The notes under the pieces: model-generated
What the model saw: the letters and a program-made list of their open reading frames with translations, nothing else
The model's database searches: none
Told to the model about the DNA's origin: nothing
Shown here: piece after piece, positions 57,951-64,000 of the stretch
How positions within the stretch are numbered: position 1 is the first letter of the stretch
Layout: every line of letters starts with the position of its first letter
Translations under genes and position numbers: made by a program
Assembly (NCBI RefSeq): GCF_036226885.1
Contig: NZ_CP109027.1
Coordinates: 992,001-1,056,000 of the forward strand
Length of the DNA: 64,000 nt
Origin: Streptomyces sp. NBC_00663
Lineage (GTDB): Bacteria > Actinomycetota > Actinomycetes > Streptomycetales > Streptomycetaceae
Direction: 5' to 3'

Positions 57951-58715
57951 TCAGTGGACGACGGGAGTCGGCCGGGTGTCGGCGCCCGCCGACCGTCCGG
58001 CCGGCTTCGGCGCCAGCTGCCGCTCCGCCAGCAGCCCGAAGACCAGCCCGAAGGAGGTCCACAGGGTCACCTGCACGGCGAGCGCCGCGAGCCGGTACTG
58101 CCACAACAGGGCGGCCGGGAAGTGCTCCGGCACCTCGTTGAACGACGGCAGGAACGCGTACGCCAGACCGACGACGAGGACGAAGAACGCGCCCGCGGCG
58201 AGGGTGGCGTTCCAGTTGCCGAGGCGGGGTGCGAGCCGCTTGCCCAGGATGACCGTGCCCACCGTCAGCAGCACGCTGAGGACGATCATCAGGAAGAACA
58301 GCGCGGTCCGCTGGTCGAGCGTGTCGGGGTCACCGACGGCCGGCGGGTTGGCCGGGTACTTGAGGAACGGCACGACGTACACCGCGACCAGCCCGGCGAC
58401 CGCCAGGAGCAGCGCGCTCGCGCGGGGCCCGAAGCGACCGATCCGGCCGAGCGCGAAGCAGTACGCGAGCGCCGCGATGCCGCCGAAGGCGACCCCGTAG
58501 ACGAGGACACCGGTGGACAGGCCCGCGGTGGACTGGAGCGTACGGCTGAAGAGTTCCCCGCCGCCGTGCTCATGGGCGTGGCTCTCCTCGAAGGCGATGG
58601 CCTGATCGACGCGCGGCTCCCCGAGGAAGTACGCGACGACGAGTGCGGCCAGGCCCGCGACGAGGCCCGCGAGCATGCCGCGGACCAGGAGGTTTCTGAC
58701 AGTTGCGGAGTTCAT
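57951..58715 (-). CDS. cbtA: CbtA cobalt transporter subunit
   Basis: This 254-residue membrane protein has six or so transmembrane helices and a His-rich loop (SHAHEHGGG) after the first helix, typical of CbtA, a predicted cobalt transport component linked to B12 metabolism. The N-terminal LLVRGMLAGLVAGLAALV and the YVVPFLKYPANPPAVGDP segments are characteristic. It is 25 bases downstream of cbtB, and the pair is under a cobalamin riboswitch, so low B12 should switch it on. A strong terminator follows. Confidence 0.92.
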   Translation of the reverse strand: MNSATVRNLLVRGMLAGLVAGLAALVVAYFLGEPRVDQAIAFEESHAHEHGGGELFSRTLQSTAGLSTGVLVYGVAFGGIAALAYCFALGRIGRFGPRASALLLAVAGLVAVYVVPFLKYPANPPAVGDPDTLDQRTALFFLMIVLSVLLTVGTVILGKRLAPRLGNWNATLAAGAFFVLVVGLAYAFLPSFNEVPEHFPAALLWQYRLAALAVQVTLWTSFGLVFGLLAERQLAPKPAGRSAGADTRPTPVVH

Positions 58716-58740
58716 GCGCGGATACGCTTCCTCGCCGCTG

Positions 58741-58962
58741 TCAGTGGCACGGGAAGCCGAGCAGATGGCGGGCGTCGTGCACCCACTCGTGGACTCCCTC
58801 GCCGGACAGCAGGGAGGTGGCGCCCTGTTCGGCGCCGACGAAGTAGAGCAGGACCAGCATCAGGACGCCGAAGAAGACCGCCCAGGGGGCGATGGCGCCG
58901 ATCGGCAGCTTTGCGGGTACGGCGGTGGAACTGGTTGTCGGCTGAGCGACGGTCTGCGCCAT
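58741..58962 (-). CDS. cbtB: CbtB cobalt transporter subunit
   Basis: This 73-residue protein has one membrane helix (IAPWAVFFGVLMLVLLYFVG) and a C-terminal motif HEWVHDARHLLGFPCH, rich in His with a final Cys-His, as in CbtB. It works with CbtA in cobalt uptake. The ATG at 58962 follows AGGAGG, which lies inside a self-complementary CAGGAGGTCCTG. The riboswitch occupies the leader immediately upstream. Confidence 0.92.
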   Translation of the reverse strand: MAQTVAQPTTSSTAVPAKLPIGAIAPWAVFFGVLMLVLLYFVGAEQGATSLLSGEGVHEWVHDARHLLGFPCH

Positions 58963-58989
58963 GGCAGGACCTCCTGGGGGAACTCGCGT

Positions 58990-59115
58990 CCCGTCTCGGT
59001 GGTGCACAGGACGACGGGGTGGGTCTGACTCCCCCGGCCCACCCCTTGGGGCGGGCCCGGCATACAGTGGCGCGACCGTGCCGGAATCCCACCGGCTTCC
59101 ACCGAACCGTCGTCG
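58990..59115 (-). ncRNA. Cobalamin riboswitch in the cbtBA leader
   Basis: On the minus strand, the leader shows GGAAGCCGGTG-GATTCCGGC, then ACGGTCGCGCCACTGT and later GAGTCAGACC, in the right order for the conserved cobalamin riboswitch core. It ends about 30 bases before the cbtB ATG. The ribosome site lies in CAGGAGGTCCTG, which can pair with itself, so translation control is plausible. Edges are approximate. Confidence 0.88.
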
Positions 59116-59246
59116 ATATCGTCGAGAAGGTACCGCGTGCGAGAGGTGCGGCCAAGAGCGCATGGTTCGGCCACGAGCGCCCCTGAAGCGCTGTGGGCAT
59201 GCCAATTACGTGGTACGGAAGGGATGTTGAGCCGGGGAATGGGCGG

Positions 59247-59810
59247 ATGACCAGCCGAGTGATCTTGATCTCACCCGCGATCAGTGCGGCTCTGCGCGAG
59301 GCCCGCTTCGACGACGGCAGCCCGCTGGACGACTCCGGACTGCGGCTCGCGAAGGCCGCCGCGGGCACGCTGCCCACAGCCCACCGGGTCTGCGTCTCCC
59401 CCACCGTGCGCTGCCGGGAGACGGCCGGCGCACTCGGCCTCGACGCCCTGGACACACCGGAGTTGGCCGCCCTCGACCCGGGCCGCTGGCGCGGGGCGAC
59501 GCTGACCGAGGTGGGCGCCGCCGAGCCGGAGGCGCTGGCCCGCTGGCTGGCGGACGTGGAAGCGGCACCGCACGGCGGGGAGTCGGTGCACACGCTGTGC
59601 GAGCGGGTCGGGGCATGGCTGGACTCGCTCGCCGCTGAGCCGGGCCGGACGATCGCCGTGGCCGAACCCGAGATCGTCCGCGCCGCGCTCGTCCACGCGC
59701 TGGGAGCGCCGAGGTCGTCGTTCTGGCGCACGGACGTCGCACCGCTCACAGCCGTCGAACTCAGCGGCAGGGCGGGCCGCTGGAACGTACGGATGGGACG
59801 ACCTCTGTGA
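59247..59810 (+). CDS. Histidine-phosphatase-fold protein lacking both catalytic histidines
   Basis: This 187-residue protein has the length and order of a phosphoglycerate-mutase/CobC-type histidine phosphatase: SPTVRCRETA contains the second conserved Arg, and PHGGES carries the Glu region. The N-terminal RHG is replaced by LISPAIS, and the second catalytic His region reads VAEPEIV, with Glu in its place. It is thus probably not a phosphatase. The gene is divergent from the riboswitch-controlled cbtBA operon, where a CobC-like alpha-ribazole phosphatase relative would make sense. ATG at 59247. Confidence 0.72.
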   Translation: MTSRVILISPAISAALREARFDDGSPLDDSGLRLAKAAAGTLPTAHRVCVSPTVRCRETAGALGLDALDTPELAALDPGRWRGATLTEVGAAEPEALARWLADVEAAPHGGESVHTLCERVGAWLDSLAAEPGRTIAVAEPEIVRAALVHALGAPRSSFWRTDVAPLTAVELSGRAGRWNVRMGRPL

Positions 59811-59825
59811 GAAGTGCGCCGCACC

Positions 59826-60200
59826 TCAGTTCAGCGTGTCCATGAAGTCCGTGCAGGCCTGGGCGCAGGTCCGGCAGGCCTTGGCGGCCTCCTCGGCGCC
59901 CGGGTGGTTGTCGAAGGCCTGGGCGCATTCCAGGCAGACCGTCCGGCACCATTCGAGCTGGACGCGGATACCGCTCTCGTCCAGCCGGTTCTGCTCGGAC
60001 AGCACCCGGCACGTCGCGTCGCACACCTCCGCGCACATGATGCCCTTGCGTCGTACGAGTTCCTGCTGCTCGGTCCCGTCCGGATCCACGAGGCTGGCAC
60101 GGACCGCACATGCCCGGGCGCAATCGGTGCACGCCTGCGCACACGCGAAACGGTCCTCCAGGAACCGGATGAGCTCCTGTTGGGATGTCGTCGCTGTCAC
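59826..60200 (-). CDS. Cys-rich four-helix-bundle copper-binding protein (DUF326/Csp-like)
   Basis: This 124-residue helical protein has 13 cysteines arranged along four helices (CAQACTDCARAC, CAEVCDATC, CRTVCLEC, CRTCAQAC). This is the pattern of the Csp copper-storage proteins and of the DUF326 ferredoxin-like annotations. It lacks a Tat signal, so it is a cytosolic (Csp3-like) form that could bind many Cu(I) ions. GTG at 60200. It converges on the phosphatase-like gene with 15 bases between stops. Confidence 0.88.
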   Translation of the reverse strand: MTATTSQQELIRFLEDRFACAQACTDCARACAVRASLVDPDGTEQQELVRRKGIMCAEVCDATCRVLSEQNRLDESGIRVQLEWCRTVCLECAQAFDNHPGAEEAAKACRTCAQACTDFMDTLN

Positions 60201-60305
60201 ACCGCGCGGGTAGCCGCCGCGGATCGCGTCAAACCCCCTCGCCGGAGGTTTCCGCCGGTCGTGGCGGACGGGTTCACGCACGCCGGCAGGGGTACTCGCG
60301 GGGCC

Positions 60306-60671
60306 ATGAACATCGCATGGATGGAGATGGCCGCGGGTCGCGGCGCCCTGGGCGTCGGGCTGATCGTGGCGGGTCTGGTCGTGGTCGCCCTGCTGCTCGG
60401 CGCGATCTGGATGGGCGCACGCGCCCGTCGCCGGGAACTTCCGCCACCGCGTCCCGAGGAGCAGCCGCGGCTGCCCGAGGGCGGGCCCGTCCGCGAGGTC
60501 ATGGAGAACAGGGAGCCCGACGAGGTGCCCCGGAGCGAGAGCCGCCTCACCCCGCACGAGATGCCCGCCTTCGGCAACAGCAGCACCCGGACCGGCCCCG
60601 ACAATGACCGGCCCCGCTGGAGCGACGGCAGCAGCGGCTCGTTCGGCAGCGGAGGGCCGGGCGGCCGCTGA
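60306..60671 (+). CDS. Small single-helix membrane protein (DUF6479-type)
   Basis: This 121-residue protein has one transmembrane helix (ALGVGLIVAGLVVVALLLGAI) near the N-terminus, a basic stop-transfer (RARRRE) and a Pro/Glu/Ser/Gly-rich cytosolic tail. The PPPRPEEQPRLPEGGPVREV segment fits the DUF6479 family found in Streptomyces. No function is known. ATG at 60306; divergent from the copper-binding gene with about 105 bases between starts. Confidence 0.75.
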   Translation: MNIAWMEMAAGRGALGVGLIVAGLVVVALLLGAIWMGARARRRELPPPRPEEQPRLPEGGPVREVMENREPDEVPRSESRLTPHEMPAFGNSSTRTGPDNDRPRWSDGSSGSFGSGGPGGR

Positions 60672-60756
60672 CCCGCGGCCCCCGGGACCGCACGCAGCAC
60701 AGCACCGAGAGAAGCGAACCTCGCGGCCGACGCACCTGGGCACTCCCCCGGACCGG

Positions 60757-62286
60757 TCAGTGCACGGTCAGGGGCAGCGCCTCGAAGGTGTGTCGCTCCC
60801 ACAGCCGCCGTGAGGCCTCCTCCGGGTAGGCGGTCACCGTCGGTTCGGTGTCCAGGAGCCGGACGAGCCGGTCCTTGGAGTCGTACGCGGGCCAGCCGGG
60901 GTCGCCGGTGGCGGCGAACGCCGTCCACGCGGAGCGGACGCTCGCGGAGAGCCGCTCGGTGTCGCGGGTGGGCTCCGGGCCGATCAGCATGCTGCCGAGC
61001 CCGCCGCCCTGCGGTCCGAAGACCAGGGGCACGTCAAGGCCGTGGCAGGCCCCGAGCACGCCTCCGTGCACCGGGGCGGACCAGGTGAGTTCGTACAGGT
61101 ACGCCCGCCCGCCACCGGCGGTCTGCGCGTCCGCCAGGTGGAGCGAGGGCATACGGAACAGCCAGTCGGACCGGACGAGTTCGAAGAGGTGCTCCGCCGA
61201 GGCGTCCGGGTACGCGGCGCGGTAGGCCCGCTCGGCGTCGGGTCCCGGACCGAACGCGGCCAGCGCCCCCGAGGCCAGCCGCTCGTCCACCTTGCCGAGC
61301 AGGCCGTCCATCATCAGGAAGAGGCGGTACTCGTCGCGGTTGTGCCCGACGATCAGCTCCACGTCCCGGGCAGCGCCGTCCGCCAGGGCCGTCCACGGCA
61401 CGACCGGCAGGACGTCTCCGTCGACGACCGGGGAGTACGGGGTGCCGGTCAGGGCGACCGAGCCCCACCGGGGCAGGAAATCGCGCATACGGCCGCTCAG
61501 CGCGGCCCCCGCCTCCGGCAGCTTGCGCGGGTCCACTCCTGCCAGGTCCGCCACGGTCGCGCGCAGCCCGAGCTCACCGGCGACGGCCTCGCCGATGTCC
61601 CTGGCCAGCTCGTCCGAGAAGTACGTGCCCGGCACGCTCTGCGCGATCGCCCGGCGGAACAGGCCGCGCGCCCGCGGCATCGCCAGAAGCGCGGCGACGG
61701 ACCCGGCACCGGCTGATTCACCGAAGACGGTCACCTGGCCGGGGTCGCCGCCGAAGGCCGTGATGTTGTCGCGCACCCATTCCAGGGCGGCGACCTGGTC
61801 GAGCAACCCCCGGTTCGCGGGAGCCCCCTCGATGTGGAGGAACCCCTCGACGCCGACCCGGTAGTTCAGGGTCACCACGACCAGGCCGCCGTCCCGGGCG
61901 AGCCGGGCGCCGTGGTAGGTGGGGTCGTCGCTGGAGCCCAGCTTGTAGGCGCCGCCGTAGATCCACACCATGACCGGGCGGCCCGCCGCCTCGTCGGCCT
62001 CGGGGGTCCAGACGTTGACGGTCAGCCAGTCGTCACCGGTCGGCAGGCTCCAGGGCGGCACGGAGGCGGGATCGGGGCCGAGCGGTTCCTGTGGGACCGG
62101 CGGTCCGAACGCGGTCGCTTCCCGCACCCCGGCCCAGCGCTCCGCCGGTCGCGGCGCCGCGAACCGCGCCTCTCCCAGCGGGGGCTGTGCGTAGGGGATG
62201 CCGCGGAAGACGTCCAGGCCGTCCTCACGGCGACCGCGGACCACGCCGGCCGTCGTACCGGCCTCGGGAGACTCGCTCCTGCTCAT
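60757..62286 (-). CDS. Type B carboxylesterase/lipase
   Basis: This 509-residue esterase has the carboxylesterase type B layout: FRGIPYAQPPLGEARF near the N-terminus, the oxyanion segment VWIYGGAYKLGSS, the nucleophile in FGESAGAGS near residue 190, the acid region GHNRDEYRLF and the histidine in GACHGLDVPLVF. There is no signal peptide, so it is probably cytosolic. The substrate is unknown; para-nitrobenzyl-esterase-like proteins act on many esters. ATG at 62286. It is followed, in the opposite sense, by a small membrane gene. Confidence 0.9.
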   Translation of the reverse strand: MSRSESPEAGTTAGVVRGRREDGLDVFRGIPYAQPPLGEARFAAPRPAERWAGVREATAFGPPVPQEPLGPDPASVPPWSLPTGDDWLTVNVWTPEADEAAGRPVMVWIYGGAYKLGSSDDPTYHGARLARDGGLVVVTLNYRVGVEGFLHIEGAPANRGLLDQVAALEWVRDNITAFGGDPGQVTVFGESAGAGSVAALLAMPRARGLFRRAIAQSVPGTYFSDELARDIGEAVAGELGLRATVADLAGVDPRKLPEAGAALSGRMRDFLPRWGSVALTGTPYSPVVDGDVLPVVPWTALADGAARDVELIVGHNRDEYRLFLMMDGLLGKVDERLASGALAAFGPGPDAERAYRAAYPDASAEHLFELVRSDWLFRMPSLHLADAQTAGGGRAYLYELTWSAPVHGGVLGACHGLDVPLVFGPQGGGLGSMLIGPEPTRDTERLSASVRSAWTAFAATGDPGWPAYDSKDRLVRLLDTEPTVTAYPEEASRRLWERHTFEALPLTVH

Positions 62287-62401
62287 CGGCGACTCCTTGA
62301 AGGATCTGTGGTGCGCCGAGTCTCACACCGGGGGCCGCACTTGACCAGCCCCCGGTGAATGAACTTTCACTGGGCGAACAAACAGTCCCTTCCCCGAGGC
62401 G

Positions 62402-64000
62402 TCACGGATAGCTCACCAGGTTGGCGACGTTCGTCGAAGAGTTGGACGGGCCGCCCCGGTCGTTGATGACGTGCCGGATCGTGCCGGTGCCACCCAGCGA
62501 GACGGTCACCATGTTCTGGAAACGTACGTTCGGGGCGCCCGGCACCTCGAAGGCGTGCTCCGCGGTGACGCTCGGGTTGACGTTGAAGTAGCAGTAGCTG
62601 CCGAGCCCGTAGGCCTGGTGGCTGGTGACGGTGTTCGCGACCTTGTAGGCGGCGTAGCCCTGGGTGGAGCCGTTCATCCAGGCGGCCTGGTTGGGCGGGT
62701 CGTAGGGCATCTCGTTCTGGTAGAAGTACGTCCGGCCGCCGTTGCCGTTCCAGATCGTCTGGTGCTTCTGGTAGTGCTCGACGAACAGCCCGTACATCGT
62801 CACGTCGTCGCCGTTGACGATCAGTCCGGTGTCGGCGGTGTTGATGGTCCAGCCGACGCCTGTGCCGTGGTCGGCGCGCCAGATCCACATGTGGTCGCCG
62901 ATGACGTCGTCGCTGTTGACGACGAGGCTGGTGGTGGCCTTGCCCACGGCGGCGCCGCCGACGCGGAAGTAGACGTCGTGCAGCGAGGTGGGGTCGGCCG
63001 AGTGGTCGGCGGCGGCGCCGGTCGGGCCGATCTCCACCAGCGTCTGGGAGTTGGTGGTGCCGGCGTCGAAGAGGAGGCCCGCGAGCTTCACTCCGTCGAC
63101 GTCGGCGACCGTCATGGCGGTGAGGCCGTTGTCGGGGACGAAGGTGGCGAGTCCGAGGCCGAGGACGACGGTGTCCGGGCGGGTCACGCGCAGGGTCTGG
63201 TCGAGGTGGTAGACGCCGGGGGTGACCAGCAGGTTCTTGCCCTCGGCCAGCGCGGAGTTGATCTGTGCGGCGGTCGCGCCCGGCTTGACGACGTAGAACT
63301 GGTCGATGCCGAGCGAGGTCCCCGGGGGGTTGCCGCTCGCCCAGCTGGTCGCCGAGGAGTTGGTCCGCACGGCGGGCACGAACACCTTGTAGGCGCCCGC
63401 GCCGTCGACGTACAGGAAGGGCTTCTCGCGTACGGTCGGCGTCTGGTTCACCGTGGTGTAGGGCGGGTTGGGGAAGCTGTTGCCCGGGACGCCCTGGCTG
63501 CCGACGAAGACCATGTTCCAGTTGGACCCGGTCCAGCTGCCGAGCTGGGAGTTGCGGGTGAGCCACTGCTGCTGGGTGCCGGAGCGGACCTGGCCGTCGA
63601 TCTTGGTGTCGGCCATGAACCCGCCGCTGGACCAACCGCCGTCGCTGAGTTCCAGGTTGCCGCGGACATGCATGCGCCGGTAGCCGGAGGCCTGCGAGAC
63701 CGCCCAACGGTCCGTGCCGCCCGTCGGGTTGACGGACAGGTTCTCGGCGCCGCGCCAGAAGTTCTGGGTGGCGTTCTGCGGCGGGAACCAGTCGGCCTCC
63801 ACATGCACCGCGCCGTTGATCGTGACCGAGTCGGGCGACTGGCCGAGCCCCAGTACCTGGGTGTAGAAGCCGACGTTGACGTCGTTGCTGTAGGTACCGG
63901 GCTTGAACATCACGGCATAGCGCTGGGCGCCGAACTGGTTGGTCTCCTGCTGCTGGAAGATCTGGTTCAGCCGGCTCTGGATGGTGGCCGAGGGCATGGA
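62402..64000 (-). CDS. Secreted right-handed beta-helix (pectate-lyase-like) protein, 5' end outside window
   Basis: At least 532 residues are visible and the frame continues past the right edge, so the N-terminus and any signal peptide are missing. The readable part has repeated beta-helix-type turns (NGAVHVEADWF, VNGDDVTMYGLFVEHYQ, RVGGAAVGKATTSLVV) and many Asn/Thr/Gly residues, as in pectate-lyase-superfamily and GH55-like proteins of Streptomyces. It is likely a secreted polysaccharide-active protein; the catalytic site cannot be identified with confidence. Confidence 0.75.
   Translation of the reverse strand, partial: SMPSATIQSRLNQIFQQQETNQFGAQRYAVMFKPGTYSNDVNVGFYTQVLGLGQSPDSVTINGAVHVEADWFPPQNATQNFWRGAENLSVNPTGGTDRWAVSQASGYRRMHVRGNLELSDGGWSSGGFMADTKIDGQVRSGTQQQWLTRNSQLGSWTGSNWNMVFVGSQGVPGNSFPNPPYTTVNQTPTVREKPFLYVDGAGAYKVFVPAVRTNSSATSWASGNPPGTSLGIDQFYVVKPGATAAQINSALAEGKNLLVTPGVYHLDQTLRVTRPDTVVLGLGLATFVPDNGLTAMTVADVDGVKLAGLLFDAGTTNSQTLVEIGPTGAAADHSADPTSLHDVYFRVGGAAVGKATTSLVVNSDDVIGDHMWIWRADHGTGVGWTINTADTGLIVNGDDVTMYGLFVEHYQKHQTIWNGNGGRTYFYQNEMPYDPPNQAAWMNGSTQGYAAYKVANTVTSHQAYGLGSYCYFNVNPSVTAEHAFEVPGAPNVRFQNMVTVSLGGTGTIRHVINDRGGPSNSSTNVANLVSYP

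Noticed and set aside
60231..60251. A CCTC-GCCG-GAGG dyad between the copper-binding gene and the DUF6479 gene as a CsoR-type site
   Set aside because: Arms are only four bases and I could not match it to a copper-regulator consensus with confidence.
1..64000. CRISPR array, tRNA/rRNA genes, insertion sequences or prophage
   Set aside because: None were seen; the only regular repeats are the 23-bp, 43-bp and 15-bp tandem arrays, which have no spacers.

Overview
The window is high-GC actinobacterial DNA, almost certainly a Streptomyces chromosome. The evidence is a two-domain chaplin with a sortase signal, an SsgA-like sporulation regulator, an NsdB-type regulator, an orphan DUF397 protein, many GTG/TTG starts behind GGAGG-type ribosome sites, and dense actinobacterial lipid metabolism. 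I see no tRNA, rRNA, CRISPR array, transposase or phage gene. Both ends cut a gene: a GNAT acetyltransferase on the left and a secreted beta-helix protein on the right. Gene names rest on reading translated sequence and remembered family motifs; no database search was run.

0-10.6 kb: a cytidine/guanine-deaminase-like enzyme; a very unusual single polypeptide joining a membrane sensor, PAS, GGDEF, EAL and a PLP-dependent alpha-oxoamine synthase domain; a coupled SAM methyltransferase; a long chaplin; a secreted tripeptidyl-aminopeptidase-like hydrolase coupled to a small secreted protein; and an FMN glutamate-synthase-like enzyme. 10.6-16.4 kb: a MarR regulator and thioesterase sharing a perfect 30-bp operator, an arginine deiminase/antiporter pair, a baeRF3 protein, a small membrane protein and an SsgA-like protein. 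16.4-28.6 kb: signalling and cell-wall genes (PP2C phosphatase, NsdB, a phosphotransferase, a peptidoglycan amidase, a LAL regulator, a CGNR regulator and a tandem universal stress protein).

28.7-46.8 kb is mainly acyl-CoA and fatty-acid/steroid-like catabolism: a crotonase, DUF35 and two thiolase-like (Ltp-type) genes in one operon, divergent from an acyl-CoA synthetase across a dyad operator. Further on lie phenylacetate-CoA ligase, two more acyl-CoA synthetases and a nitronate monooxygenase whose promoter carries the same type of dyad. The junction between the nitronate monooxygenase and its partner synthetase has expanded into an array of about 43-bp repeats, each carrying a Shine-Dalgarno sequence and the GTGA stop/start overlap.

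46.9-51.3 kb holds the most interesting accessory module: a stand-alone TIR protein followed by a TIR-NACHT-HEAT protein. It looks like an NLR-like antiphage system in which the small TIR keeps the catalytic glutamate and the fused TIR has lost it. It is followed by a carotenoid-desaturase-like oxidoreductase, a TPR-fused Ser/Thr kinase, an MpaB-family oxygenase and an acyl-CoA dehydrogenase with a KstR-like box. A cobalamin-riboswitch-controlled cobalt uptake pair (cbtB-cbtA) comes next, beside a degenerate histidine-phosphatase-like protein. The right end has a Cys-rich copper-binding protein, a small membrane protein, a type B carboxylesterase and the truncated beta-helix protein.
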